DNA of 64,000 nt from Dehalococcoidales bacterium (GTDB taxonomy: Bacteria > Chloroflexota > Dehalococcoidia > Dehalococcoidales > Fen-1064). The notes beneath the pieces are model-generated. The model was not told where the DNA came from. It made no database searches and was given only the letters and a program-made list of their open reading frames with translations. How positions within the stretch are numbered: the first letter of the stretch is position 1; each line of letters opens with the position of its first letter. Shown one piece after another: positions 34,131 to 43,309 of the stretch. The position numbers and the translations under genes were made by a program. The DNA lies in contig CP070842.1 of NCBI GenBank assembly GCA_020342155.1, positions 1,430,405-1,494,404 on the forward strand, read 5' to 3'.

Positions 34131-35270
34131 TTAGTCAACGGCCTGGGCTAGTAATTCGCGATGGTAGTAGGCGTCACCAAAGGCGGTATCCGATGACCTG
34201 GCCCTCTTGAAATAGAGGTGCATATCATGGTCCCAGGTGAAGCCAATACCTCCGTGAATCTGCACGCCGTGGTCGCAGACTATTTTATAAGTATCGCCAC
34301 AATAGCTCTTGGCCATAGAGACAGCCATGTGTGCATCGCGGTCATCATCTTTGATAGCTTCAGCTGCCCACTCCATAAGTGACCTGGAGTACTCAAGGTC
34401 ACTGTACATATCAGCGCACTTGTGCTTGATGACCTGGAAGCTGCCGATGGGTACTCCGAAGGCTGTCCTTTCCTTGGCGTAGTTTACCGTAGTCTCGAGC
34501 ACCCACTCACCCCCACCGACCATCTCGGCGCAGAGTGCCGCTGTTGTTTTCAGTGCCGCTTCTTTGAGTACAGACCATCCCTTGTGCAGTTCACCGATGA
34601 TATTGCTGGCCGGTACCGCTACCCGGTTAAAGGTAACCTCAAATTGCTGCCTGGTCTGGTCCATGGTTGTTAGTGGGGGAATGTAAATTCCCCACTCTGT
34701 AGTATCTACCAGAAAGAGCGTGATTCCATCTTCCGGTTCAGTGGCGCGTCTGGTACGTGCCGCCACCAGTATGTAATCAACCCCTTTAGCATTATTAACG
34801 AATAGCTTGGTACCGTTGATGATATAGTCATTACCTCTCTGGGTGGCCTTGAGCTGGACACCATCCGGCCAGAAATCGCCATCCTCCTCAAGCACGGCGA
34901 GGGTGCAGACCATGTCCCCGCTGGCTATCTTGGGGAGGTACTCTTTCTTCTGCTCGTCGGTCCCGGCAGTCAGAATAGGCATCCCTACCAGAAGTACAGT
35001 CTGGAGAAACGGACCGGGCAGCAAGGCTCGCCCCATCTCCTCGCAGAGAACAGTCAGGTCCCTGAAGTTCATTCCGGAGCCACCATATTCCTCGGGGAAT
35101 ACCAGTCCGAGCCAGCCGACATCGGCCATCTTTTTCCACAGCTCTCGGGAGAAGCCCACCTCGTCTTCCATCATCTCTCTGACATGTGTCTTGGGGCATT
35201 CATTTTCCAGAAAATCCCGAGCCATTGTCTTGAGCATCTCCTGCTCTTCACTAAGGCTGAATTCCATCAT
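34131..35270 (-). CDS. Acyl-CoA dehydrogenase (subunit-like, FadE)
   Basis: A 379-residue flavoprotein of the acyl-CoA dehydrogenase fold. The N-terminal helical part (SLSEEQEMLKTMARDFLENE), PEEYGGSG, the middle beta domain and the C-terminal FAD-binding helices (AKERTAFGVPIGSFQVIKH; QIHGGIGFTWDHDMHLYFKR) are all present. The last part lacks the common GTxEI motif (here AFGDAYYHREL). Together with the immediately upstream second dehydrogenase it resembles heterotetrameric alpha2-beta2 enzymes of actinobacterial side-chain degradation, where one subunit lacks full FAD or catalytic residues. AAAGGAG precedes the ATG. Confidence 0.9.
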   Translation of the reverse strand: MMEFSLSEEQEMLKTMARDFLENECPKTHVREMMEDEVGFSRELWKKMADVGWLGLVFPEEYGGSGMNFRDLTVLCEEMGRALLPGPFLQTVLLVGMPILTAGTDEQKKEYLPKIASGDMVCTLAVLEEDGDFWPDGVQLKATQRGNDYIINGTKLFVNNAKGVDYILVAARTRRATEPEDGITLFLVDTTEWGIYIPPLTTMDQTRQQFEVTFNRVAVPASNIIGELHKGWSVLKEAALKTTAALCAEMVGGGEWVLETTVNYAKERTAFGVPIGSFQVIKHKCADMYSDLEYSRSLMEWAAEAIKDDDRDAHMAVSMAKSYCGDTYKIVCDHGVQIHGGIGFTWDHDMHLYFKRARSSDTAFGDAYYHRELLAQAVD

Positions 35271-35325
35271 TTCGTGCTCCTTTTCTTAATCGGAACAAGT
35301 GTTTTCGGGTAGAGCCGTTCTCCTG

Positions 35326-36540
35326 CTATCTCGGCAGGCCCAGTATCCGTTCTGCTATGATATTGCGGTTTATCTCCGAAGTGCCCATCTCAATAGTAGC
35401 GCCACGTGCCCGCAGCATATTATAGACATGGTCACCTTCATCAACAGCGCGAGTTGAACCCCTGACCATTTGTGAGTACGCACCGAGTATTTCACAGGTC
35501 AGATCGCCACGACGTTGTCTCATCTCAGCCTGGAAATTCTTTAGTACAGAGGCCTCATTTCCGATGGGTGTACCCTTCATCATTTTGGCCGCCATGCGAG
35601 TGCCGCTCCACCTCATTGCCTCAAGCTCGATGGCAGTCTGCATTATCCGCTGCCTGAAAGCTGACTCCTCCCAGACTGATTTACCGTACCGTTTGGTATT
35701 TTTTGCCAGCTCAACCAGAGCGTTTGCCCCGAGTAAATCCGATGTTCCAAGGCCACCCATGGCAGCCATCCCACCCGAAAATCCGGTACCACCAAAGCTC
35801 CGCTCTGCCATGAGGGCTGTCATGGCCACGTACCATCCCCTGCCTTGCTCATCCATCATGTTTTTATGGGGGACACGCATATCATCAAAGAACATCTCGC
35901 CGAACTCAGCTTCACCGGACATCTGTACCAGCGGTCTGCGGCTGAAACCGGGAGTGCTTGTATCAAAGAGGAAGTAGCTCAGATTGCGGTGCCTCGGGGC
36001 ATCAGGCTCGGTTTTTGCCACTAGCAGACCCCAGTCGGCGAATTCCCACATGCTGGTCCAGACCTTCTGTCCGTTAACCACCCACTCGTCACCGTCCCTG
36101 ACAGCGGTGGTCTGGACATTTGCCAGGTCTGACCCGGCGTCAGGTTCGGAAAATCCCTCACACCAGCTTTCCTCGCCGCTGAGGATTTTCGGGATAAAAC
36201 GTTTCTTCTGCCATTCCTCTCCGTGAACGAGGATAGCGGGGGCGGCTACCAGCAGGCCAAGAGACAGCGGTCCTCCGGGTGTCCCGGTACGTCCCATCTC
36301 CTCGTAGATGACGGCAACCTCTTCTCGGGGACGCTCTATCCCACCGTATTCCTTGGGATAGTTGAACCCTGTGTAGCCGACGTCATACATTTTCTTGGTC
36401 CATTCCCTACCAAGTTCGTGCGACTCCCGGCTGTATCGTATAGGTGGCACATACTCAGGTGTTCCCCACCCCTTCGGTAAGTTTTCCCTCAGCCAGCCAC
36501 GTACCTCGCGTCTGAGGGCTTCTAAGTTCTCCGAAGTCAT
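35326..36540 (-). CDS. Acyl-CoA dehydrogenase (second subunit-like)
   Basis: A 404-residue acyl-CoA dehydrogenase with YPKEYGG, the FAD segment WCEGFSEPDAGSDL, WTSMWEFADW and the C-terminal IEMGTSEINRNIIAERILGLP. It introduces a double bond between C2 and C3 of an acyl-CoA and passes electrons to ETF. GAAAGGAGGAGC precedes the ATG. The two genes are 55 bases apart and transcribed together, this one first, from a promoter at 36.7 kb. Chain or ring specificity cannot be read from sequence. Confidence 0.9.
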   Translation of the reverse strand: MTSENLEALRREVRGWLRENLPKGWGTPEYVPPIRYSRESHELGREWTKKMYDVGYTGFNYPKEYGGIERPREEVAVIYEEMGRTGTPGGPLSLGLLVAAPAILVHGEEWQKKRFIPKILSGEESWCEGFSEPDAGSDLANVQTTAVRDGDEWVVNGQKVWTSMWEFADWGLLVAKTEPDAPRHRNLSYFLFDTSTPGFSRRPLVQMSGEAEFGEMFFDDMRVPHKNMMDEQGRGWYVAMTALMAERSFGGTGFSGGMAAMGGLGTSDLLGANALVELAKNTKRYGKSVWEESAFRQRIMQTAIELEAMRWSGTRMAAKMMKGTPIGNEASVLKNFQAEMRQRRGDLTCEILGAYSQMVRGSTRAVDEGDHVYNMLRARGATIEMGTSEINRNIIAERILGLPR

Positions 36541-36950
36541 ATTGCTCCTCCTTTCGTTGCATTATGATTTACATTACACTCTGGGATCTTAGCACTGGCT
36601 AGAACTCATATTTTCTGGTAATCGGTCTGGTAATTCTGCAGGCTAGTAGTTGCTCTGTTATATTCACCATACCAGTCTATGTTTATTGCTGTTGAAATGT
36701 CAAGGAACGCGAGACTGGAGGATTATCAGATATTTACTTAGAATCAGAATAACGGATTGCCCTTTAAAACGTTTAATATATATGCTCTGGCGACGTGACA
36801 AAAGTACTATGCACGATAGAGACCAATGAGTTATTGCTGCGGTTGAGCTTAGCGGTGACAATGGAGATAGGGTAGTACTAAGGACTATTAGAGGGAATTA
36901 CCCAAGGGTGAATGTGAGGTGGTCATCGATATAGTCGAAGGAGCAAGAAT
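36541..36950. other. 410-base divergent intergenic region
   Basis: Holds the leftward promoter of the acyl-CoA dehydrogenase pair at 36674-36703. No rightward promoter of equal quality and no RNA gene were seen. Confidence 0.5.
36674..36703 (-). promoter_or_regulatory. Sigma70-type promoter of the acyl-CoA dehydrogenase pair
   Basis: On the minus strand TTGACA (36703-36698) and TAGACT (36679-36674) are spaced by 18 bases, about 130 bases before the first dehydrogenase gene. Confidence 0.6.
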
Positions 36951-37826
36951 GTGTTGAAGAAAGTAGTAGCCCTGTCTCTGGTGCTGTTATTAACCGGTTC
37001 CCTGACCGCATGTACATTTGGAAGTGCGGTGGACCCGACGCTACCTACAGCCCAGGAAATAATCGATGCTGTGATTGAGTCAATGTCTGACATTAAGACG
37101 TACCAGTTCGATAGCAGCATGATGATGGACGCGACTGGTGAGGTCGGTTGCGAGTCTTTTGAAATGACAATGGACATGACTCTCGTGGGTACTGTGGATA
37201 TCGAGAACAAACAAATGGGGGCGGACATATCAATGGGGGCGGAAATCCCCGGAGAGGGTGATATGGATGTGGGGATGGCGATGTATGTCATTGGTGACAC
37301 AGCATATACTGGGATGGACTTCTTCGGGTTCGACTCGACGTGGGTAAAGATGGAAGTGACGGATGAAGTCTGGGATGACATGAGCCAGATGGTGGAACTG
37401 ATTGAGCCCTACGTCGACCTCCTCGAGGCGGCACAGGTGAGAGTTACAGGTATCGATCAAGTGGCGGGCGTGGATTGCTATGTACTTGAGGTTATCCCTG
37501 ATATCGACCAGCTCTGGCAATTAGCTATGCAGCAGGCGGAGGCGACTGATATGGGGATGACACTTCCTACTGAGGAGCTTCTTAGTGATATGTTTCGTGA
37601 CTTCTCGGTAAAGCAGTGGGTTTCAACAGAAACCTTTATGATAACCAGGGTCCTGATAGACATGTCTATGGAGCTAACCCCTAAAGATATGGGTGTCCCG
37701 GATGAAGACGGGATACTCAGAATGGATATTATAATGTACCTGCTGGTCCATGACTATAATCAGCCAGTCTCCATAGAACTTCCCCCTGGTGCTGAAAACG
37801 CAGTTGAAGTAGCGGCAGAGTTCTAA
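36951..37826 (+). CDS. Lipoprotein, LppX/DUF6612-like
   Basis: A 291-residue lipoprotein with signal VLKKVVALSLVLLLTGSLTAC (Cys 21). The mature part starts AQEIIDAVIESMSDIKTYQF and has repeating Met- and Asp-rich strands (MTMDMTLVGTVDIENKQMGA; DTAYTGMDF). This is the pattern of the DUF6612/LppX half-barrel proteins, which may carry lipids or act as envelope sensors. GAAGGAG lies 8 bases before the GTG start. Followed 90 bases later by another lipoprotein gene, with which it is probably co-transcribed. Confidence 0.8.
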   Translation: MLKKVVALSLVLLLTGSLTACTFGSAVDPTLPTAQEIIDAVIESMSDIKTYQFDSSMMMDATGEVGCESFEMTMDMTLVGTVDIENKQMGADISMGAEIPGEGDMDVGMAMYVIGDTAYTGMDFFGFDSTWVKMEVTDEVWDDMSQMVELIEPYVDLLEAAQVRVTGIDQVAGVDCYVLEVIPDIDQLWQLAMQQAEATDMGMTLPTEELLSDMFRDFSVKQWVSTETFMITRVLIDMSMELTPKDMGVPDEDGILRMDIIMYLLVHDYNQPVSIELPPGAENAVEVAAEF

Positions 37827-37916
37827 AAAACTGTCTATCCACACATGGTGGAGTGGAGTTACGGCGATATTATAGCCACTTTTCTTCATGTGGGAGGACA
37901 AAGACATCGGAGTAAC

Positions 37917-38984
37917 GTGCTTAGCCGGACCGTATTATTTTTGGTACTTGTTGTTCTGGTAGCCTCGTCGGCGGTCACGCCGCTTGGCTGCGACTTTTTC
38001 GCTGATGTAGCAGAGTCGACCTCGGAGCTGTTTGGTGACGGCGGGCAGGAGGTAGAGGGCTACTCTGGTGCTTACGTTATCTACCACGACAGGCAGCCAC
38101 GCCATCTGAAATCTCCGTCGGGTGAGTCTGCCCAACTCGTCAATAACGAGGAGTCAACCGATCCAACGTGGCTGGAGCTGATGACGTTTCTTGGGCTGGA
38201 TACCACCGACGAGAAGCCATACGTGGTTGATTCATACTCCTGTGTTGCTTTTGCCGAAGAACTCCATAATAATGCCGAGGCTGCCGGGATCAAGGCGGCT
38301 TTTGTGGGCGTGCAGTTTGAGGATAGAGACATAGGGCACGCTCTTAATGCCTTTCAGACGACCGACCGGGGGTTGGTCTTTATCGACTGCACGTCTTCGA
38401 TCCGGTCAGGCCTGACTTACCGCCCAATGCTGGAACTGGATACCGGAGAAACTGGCGAAGCTGTCGAAGTACAGGCAGTTGGTGCCGACAAGGTAGCCTA
38501 CGTAGAGATTGGCGAAGAATATGGGGTGATAAGCATAGAAGTCGCCACATCTCCCGAGTACAGTTTCTATCAGAACTATCTGGCCGAAAGAGAACAGTTC
38601 GTGCTGGATGTGGAAGCATTTAACCGCGACCTTGATATCTACAATCAGAGGGTGGATGTCTACAATCAAGAAGTAGACGCCTATAACCAGACGATGGAGA
38701 CCTATGAGCAAGAGGTGGCAGAGTACAACGAGGCCATTGGAGGCAGGACGGGGCTACCCGAGCCCGAATACTCTCAGTTTCAGGAGTGGGCTGCCGAGCT
38801 GGAGGCTAACCTTATTACGCTTATGGGCATCAAGGCGGAACTTGAGAGCGAACAGTGGGAACTGATGTCCATTCTGGTCGGGCTCAATGAACGGCAGCTG
38901 GAGTTGGAGGCGGCTTCTGACGAAATTGGTGATGTCAACTGGCGACCACTAGCAGTAGTAGAAAGTATTAAGGTCTACTGGTAG
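37917..38984 (+). CDS. Lipoprotein with transglutaminase-like domain and coiled coil
   Basis: A 355-residue lipoprotein (signal ending SSAVTPLGC, Cys 25). Residues about 85-190 contain the ordered residues of a transglutaminase-like Cys-His-Asp site: YSCVAFAEELHNNA, IGHALNAFQ and LVFIDCTSS. The C-terminal half is a long coiled coil with repeated tyrosine-asparagine heptads (DIYNQRVDVYNQEVDAYNQT). GTG 37917 is chosen over the earlier start at 37845 because it has CGGAG upstream and begins directly with a signal peptide. Function unknown; a cell-wall-linked peptidase or bacterial transglutaminase-like protein is plausible. Confidence 0.75.
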   Translation: MLSRTVLFLVLVVLVASSAVTPLGCDFFADVAESTSELFGDGGQEVEGYSGAYVIYHDRQPRHLKSPSGESAQLVNNEESTDPTWLELMTFLGLDTTDEKPYVVDSYSCVAFAEELHNNAEAAGIKAAFVGVQFEDRDIGHALNAFQTTDRGLVFIDCTSSIRSGLTYRPMLELDTGETGEAVEVQAVGADKVAYVEIGEEYGVISIEVATSPEYSFYQNYLAEREQFVLDVEAFNRDLDIYNQRVDVYNQEVDAYNQTMETYEQEVAEYNEAIGGRTGLPEPEYSQFQEWAAELEANLITLMGIKAELESEQWELMSILVGLNERQLELEAASDEIGDVNWRPLAVVESIKVYW

Positions 38985-39009
38985 TGCGTGAGGATTAACC
39001 TTGCCTGTA

Positions 39010-39657
39010 TCAACGTTTATCCCGACGCAGGAGCTCCGCCATCAGATTGTCTTTGCTGCCTGCTTTTACCAATGCTGCCCTGGCTGTGGGTATGAACACA
39101 AGCACCAGTACTGCTATCATGGCAAGCGAATAGCCGACGTACAACCAGTCCTTCTCCAGGAACCAGGCAGCCAGTGGTACTGAAAGCCAACTGATATATA
39201 CCGACATGATGAGGTTGCGCGTAACCGCCCACAGCAACAAAATTACGGCACAGGAGATTCCGAGTTCTCTTGGTAACAGAATTATCAGGGTGCCGATGGC
39301 GGTGGCAACGCCATTACCCCCGGTAAATCTCAGGTAGACGGGCCATATGTGACCGACCACGGCAGCAAATCCGGCAAGCACCAGAAAGTAGTCCGATTCG
39401 AAGAATGGGATATCCGTTATTACATGAGCGATGGCGATGGCGGCAGCTCCTTTGCCGACATCGACGACACCGACAATGACACCGGCTGCCGGGCCGACTT
39501 CCCTGAAAGTGTTGTTGGCACCAACGTTACCGCTGCCGAGTTGCCGGATGTCTTTCCCGGTGAATAGCCGTGTGGTGACGTAAGCAGTAGGGAAAGCACC
39601 AATCAGGTAGGCGACAACAATGGCGATAACACCGCTGACCATCTCATTGTAAATCAT
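39010..39657 (-). CDS. plsY: Acyl-phosphate:glycerol-3-phosphate acyltransferase PlsY
   Basis: A 215-residue membrane enzyme that acylates glycerol 3-phosphate from acyl-phosphate, the first step of phospholipid synthesis. The three PlsY motifs are visible: GSGNVGANNTFREVG (about residues 41-55), VDVGKGAAAI and FTGGNGVATAIG. The last departs from the common KGGKGVAT by lacking its lysines. At least five membrane segments are present. This implies bacterial, ester-linked fatty-acid lipids. No plsX is adjacent. Confidence 0.88.
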   Translation of the reverse strand: MIYNEMVSGVIAIVVAYLIGAFPTAYVTTRLFTGKDIRQLGSGNVGANNTFREVGPAAGVIVGVVDVGKGAAAIAIAHVITDIPFFESDYFLVLAGFAAVVGHIWPVYLRFTGGNGVATAIGTLIILLPRELGISCAVILLLWAVTRNLIMSVYISWLSVPLAAWFLEKDWLYVGYSLAMIAVLVLVFIPTARAALVKAGSKDNLMAELLRRDKR

Positions 39658-39851
39658 TTTTCACAACCTTGAACTTGGGTAAGCTCAATTTTGCCGCAAT
39701 CTCTCTGAAAAATCAAGTGATGGCTGTGGTATAATCCACGATTAGGTACGTTATCAGCACTCTTATTGCGGAATACCATTTTTTAGGGGTATTATGCAGT
39801 AAAATTCCAGGGTAATTATGAATTGAGCACCAGAACAGGAAGTCAAGGGTC

Positions 39852-40367
39852 ATGGTCTACAAAATGCGTGTGAAGCTGAATATTTCTCTACTACTGATTA
39901 CCTCTCTGATGGTGTCGTTTATGAGCTTACTTGCTGGCTGTGGTGGAGAGGAAGTTGGTTTCGGCATCTACCTGGTTGACAACGGGGAACTGGTGTTGTC
40001 CGAACGTCACATAGATGCATATTACGGAGATACTCATACCATCGAACTGAATGAAGACGGAATAAGAAAGTGGAACTCGTATATGACATGGGAGACAATT
40101 CCAAAGCAAAAAGACAGCCTGCATAATAAAGATTTCGCACTCAAGATTGAAGGAAAAGAAATATACGGGGGCAAATTCTATTCTGGAGCATCTTCGATGA
40201 GCTATTCTGGAGTTGTGATTATGGACGCTATAATTGAGCTCGACAACGACCGCAATACCATCAGGATTCAATTTGGCTATCCGGCGCCGACTTTTGGGGA
40301 AGGAGAAGACCCGAGAGATGCCCCGGAAGTTATCGACTTCCTTGAGAAACAAGGCTTGCTGAGATGA
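39852..40367 (+). CDS. Small lipoprotein, hypothetical
   Basis: A 171-residue lipoprotein with a signal ending MSLLAGC (Cys 30, or 26 from a second ATG). The mature part begins VGFGIYLVDNGELVLSERHI and has IELNEDGIRKWNSY. This beta pattern recalls the periplasmic P1-head fold of SecD-type proteins and small lipoproteins of other Chloroflexota and Firmicutes. Function unknown. The stop TGA at 40365-40367 directly abuts the ATG at 40368 of the next frame. Confidence 0.75.
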   Translation: MVYKMRVKLNISLLLITSLMVSFMSLLAGCGGEEVGFGIYLVDNGELVLSERHIDAYYGDTHTIELNEDGIRKWNSYMTWETIPKQKDSLHNKDFALKIEGKEIYGGKFYSGASSMSYSGVVIMDAIIELDNDRNTIRIQFGYPAPTFGEGEDPRDAPEVIDFLEKQGLLR

Positions 40368-40391
40368 ATGCTCCAAAGAGGTCAGAATGCA

Positions 40392-40751
40392 ATGGAGGTA
40401 GGGATTATTAATAGCAAATACAGGTATCATCACATAGGCATCCCAACACGCAGGAAGATGGAAGGTGAGATTCACCTGAAACATCTCAAGATATATTGCA
40501 CCGACCACGAATCGAACCCGTTTGGTATACAGTGGATGCGGTATGAAAAGGGTTGCGATATTCCGGAACTGATACAGAAGGTCGCCCATGTGGCTTTCGA
40601 GGTCGATGACCTTTACGAAGCAATCAAGGGCAAGAAGGTAATAACGGCACCCAATTCACCGTCACCGGGCGTTCTGGTAGCCATGATAGAAGAGGCGGGG
40701 GCACCGATCGAGCTCCTGCAGTATACGACTAGAGACCCGAAAAAGGACTGA
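40392..40751 (+). CDS. VOC/glyoxalase-fold protein
   Basis: A 119-residue protein of one vicinal-oxygen-chelate domain. RYHHIGIPTRRKMEG opens the first beta-alpha-beta-beta-beta unit, and KVAHVAFEVDDLYEAIKGK the second, ending with APIELLQY. Metal ligands expected at His of HHIG and Glu of IELLQ are present. ATG 40392 is used, with AAAGAGGT 8 bases upstream; the ATG at 40368 would add eight residues. Substrate unknown. It begins 25 bases after the stop of the upstream lipoprotein and ends 3 bases before the next gene, so all three are probably one operon. Confidence 0.82.
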   Translation: MEVGIINSKYRYHHIGIPTRRKMEGEIHLKHLKIYCTDHESNPFGIQWMRYEKGCDIPELIQKVAHVAFEVDDLYEAIKGKKVITAPNSPSPGVLVAMIEEAGAPIELLQYTTRDPKKD

Positions 40752-40754
40752 GGT

Positions 40755-41504
40755 ATGGACAGGATAGCCATTATTTCAGATATTCATGGTAATATGCCAG
40801 CTCTCGAGGCCGTGCTTCAGGATATCAGGGGGCGTGATATCGAGAGGATACTCTGTCTGGGGGATTTGGTGGGTAAGGGCCCGCACTCCGACAGGGCCGT
40901 CGATATTTGTCGCGAAGTATGCGAGCAGGTGATTATGGGGAACTGGGACGACTACATCAGAGGGGAACCCAATAATCCCATGAAGGAATGGCATCAGCAG
41001 AGGCTGGGCAGCGAGCGACTGGAGTACCTGAAAGACCTCCCGTACATAATCGAGTTCTACATGAGCGGGAAGAAAGTGCGACTTTTCCACGCGTCGAACA
41101 AGGGCATCTATGACCGCGTTTTTATGGACGATACGAGGGAAAGTCACCGAGGGATGTTCAATAATACCGACTTCACGGGGGATGCCTTCGTGCCTGATGT
41201 GGTGGGGTACGGGGACATCCACAGCGCCTATCTCAAGAGTTTCCGCCAGAGGACATTATTCAATACCGGCAGTGTTGGCAACCCGCTGGACCTGACGATG
41301 GCCTCGTATATCATCATGGAGGGCGAGTACGGCAGCGAGGCAGGTGATACATTATCGATTCAGATAATACGGGTACCGTACGATGTCGAGCTGGCGATAC
41401 AGCAGGCGAGGGACGAGGGGATGCCTGAACTGGAAGCCTATGAGAGCGAGCTGCGGACGACCAGATACCGGGCGCTTCCTCCTCCTGAACCGAAGCAAGG
41501 CTGA
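40755..41504 (+). CDS. Metallophosphoesterase (YfcE/MJ0936-like)
   Basis: A 249-residue calcineurin-fold phosphoesterase. Metal ligands are in ISDIHGNMPAL, CLGDLVGKGPHSD, GNWDDY, LFHAS and YGDIHSAYL. The last replaces the usual GHTH. FNTGSVGNP closes the site. Enzymes of this type hydrolyse phosphodiesters or nucleotides. The start lies 3 bases after the VOC stop. Confidence 0.88.
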   Translation: MDRIAIISDIHGNMPALEAVLQDIRGRDIERILCLGDLVGKGPHSDRAVDICREVCEQVIMGNWDDYIRGEPNNPMKEWHQQRLGSERLEYLKDLPYIIEFYMSGKKVRLFHASNKGIYDRVFMDDTRESHRGMFNNTDFTGDAFVPDVVGYGDIHSAYLKSFRQRTLFNTGSVGNPLDLTMASYIIMEGEYGSEAGDTLSIQIIRVPYDVELAIQQARDEGMPELEAYESELRTTRYRALPPPEPKQG

Positions 41505-41556
41505 ACATCCATGGCACCTGGTGTGGGCTAATTATATAGTCAGGTAGTGCGAAGTG

Positions 41557-42216
41557 ATGACAGATATCAAGATTTGCTGCATGGAGTCAGAGGATGAAAT
41601 ACAACTGGCATTACGGTATGGAATTCGGAACCTTGGTTTTGTCTCGGAAATGCCTACTCCCGTAGGTGTAATCCCGGAAAGCCTTATACGTGACCTGGTA
41701 CAGATGGTGCCATCGGGTGTGCGAACATTCCTCTTAACAAGTGAGTACGATGTCAGTCGTATCGTCGCACAGCAGAACTTTACCCGTGTCAATACTCTAC
41801 AGCTGATTTCTCGGTTAATGGAGGACGCTCTAGTCGAGTTACGAGAGCGTCTTCCAGGTGTGTCACTAGTGCAGGTTGTTCATGTGAACGGGATAAAAGC
41901 AGTTGAAGAAGCCAGGAAGGTTACCCCGTATGTCGATGGTCTTTTGCTTGACTCGGGTAATCCGGATAAACCTGAGGAGGGGCTGGGTGGTACGGGTCGC
42001 ATACACAACTGGGAATTGAGTGCCGAGATAGTGAAACTGGTAGAGAAACCGGTATTTCTAGCAGGTGGTCTTCGGTCGGATAACGTGGCAGAGGCCATCT
42101 CCAGAGTGCATCCATACGGTGTGGACGTGTGTTCAGGTCTCAGGCCGGATGGCAAACTAAGTGAATCGATGCTGGCCAAATTTATTAGAGCGGTTCATAC
42201 TGGAGTGGCTAACTAA
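41557..42216 (+). CDS. trpF: Phosphoribosylanthranilate isomerase-like protein
   Basis: A 219-residue TIM barrel. The N-terminal KICCMES matches the catalytic KICG-type strand with Cys in place. LLLDSG, LGGTGRIHNWEL, FLAGGLRSDNVAEAI and YGVDVCSGLRP are the TrpF phosphate-binding segments. The enzyme isomerises phosphoribosylanthranilate in tryptophan synthesis. It stands alone, away from any trp operon, so a related isomerase role is possible. ATG 41557 is used; GTG 41554 would add one residue. Confidence 0.8.
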   Translation: MTDIKICCMESEDEIQLALRYGIRNLGFVSEMPTPVGVIPESLIRDLVQMVPSGVRTFLLTSEYDVSRIVAQQNFTRVNTLQLISRLMEDALVELRERLPGVSLVQVVHVNGIKAVEEARKVTPYVDGLLLDSGNPDKPEEGLGGTGRIHNWELSAEIVKLVEKPVFLAGGLRSDNVAEAISRVHPYGVDVCSGLRPDGKLSESMLAKFIRAVHTGVAN

Positions 42217-42276
42217 GACGTGGGTTATAACGGATACGAAAAAGCACGCTGTCGATTTGCCCTAAACTATTACCGC

Positions 42277-43290
42277 CTACATCCCCACATACTTCGCGTA
42301 AAGCGCCCGCGCCAGTGACTCGTCGGTGGTGTTCCTCACCAGGGCGCGCCCGTCGGCAAAGACCACCATTTCCCTTTCCTCGTCAGCCTGGAAGCGTAGC
42401 ATGAAGTCGTTGTAGGTGACCTCGGTTATCTGCGCCAGGCGTTTGGCCATATCTTTCAGGTCAATCTCACCGCTGCTGGTATTCAGCACCTGGACGACGT
42501 TCTGGCCGCAGAGCGAGGTGGTCTCCACTCCGGACTTCCCTTCGAGGTATTCGTATCTGCCCTGGCAGGCCGGGCAGTCTTTGCGGTAGCCCGTCTTGAG
42601 GTGTTGAAAGGTCCCCTGCCAGATGTCGATGACGGTTAGACGCTGCTCCGTATCCGCCTCCCCGACTAGTATCTTCATCGCTTGTGTTGTCTGCAGCGAG
42701 CCGATGATAAAGGGCACCGGGCCGAGTACACCGGCGGTATCACAGGTGCCGACCAGTCCGCTGGCCGGGGCACTGGCGGAGAGGCAACGGAAGCAGGGGG
42801 TCTTGCCGGGGATGAAGCTGGTGGTCATCCCGGAAGAGGCGATGGCAGCCCCGTAGACCCAGGGGGTACCGTGCTTCAGTGAGACGTCATTGATGAGTAA
42901 CCGGCCCTCGAAGTTGTCCAAACCGTCCATGATAAGGTCTGCTCCACTGGCGAGCTCTTCGATATTACCGTGATTGACGTCGGCAACAATGCCCTCGATT
43001 TCTACGGAAGAGTTTATCTTCCTGAGGTGCCGCTCGGCGGCGGCTGCCTTGGGCAGTTCGTGCCTGATGTCATCCTCGTCAAAGAGGATCTGTCGGTGCA
43101 GGTTGTGATATTCGATAAAGTCCCGGTCAACGACTCTGACCCTGCCGACACCGGCACGTACCAGAGAGGTGGCAATCATCGAACCCAGTCCCCCACAGCC
43201 GATGATGACGACGTGGCTTTTTAAGAGCTTGTGCTGTCCTTGCTCGCCCAGGCCAGGAAAGATTATCTGTCTTGAATACCTGTCCGTCAT
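42277..43290 (-). CDS. ThiF/MoeB/HesA-family adenylyltransferase
   Basis: A 337-residue E1-like protein that adenylates the C-terminus of a ubiquitin-like sulfur carrier (ThiS or MoaD). YSRQIIFPGLGEQGQ, the ATP loop VVIIGCGGLGS, RVVDRDFIEYHNLHRQ, the Asp in DGLDNFEGR and the zinc cysteines CFRC and CPAC are present. The C-terminal 70 residues (VVFADGRALVRNTTDESLAR) match the extension of ThiF-like proteins. ATG 43290 follows GGGGGCCGGTGAT; a longer frame would overlap nrpR. It is third in a glnA-nrpR-thiF run. Confidence 0.88.
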   Translation of the reverse strand: MTDRYSRQIIFPGLGEQGQHKLLKSHVVIIGCGGLGSMIATSLVRAGVGRVRVVDRDFIEYHNLHRQILFDEDDIRHELPKAAAAERHLRKINSSVEIEGIVADVNHGNIEELASGADLIMDGLDNFEGRLLINDVSLKHGTPWVYGAAIASSGMTTSFIPGKTPCFRCLSASAPASGLVGTCDTAGVLGPVPFIIGSLQTTQAMKILVGEADTEQRLTVIDIWQGTFQHLKTGYRKDCPACQGRYEYLEGKSGVETTSLCGQNVVQVLNTSSGEIDLKDMAKRLAQITEVTYNDFMLRFQADEEREMVVFADGRALVRNTTDESLARALYAKYVGM

Positions 43291-43309
43291 ATCACCGGCC
43301 CCCTCTCTC

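Noticed and set aside
35564-35977. 137-codon plus-strand frame
   Set aside because: It is antisense to the acyl-CoA dehydrogenase gene and carries no motif or ribosome-binding site.
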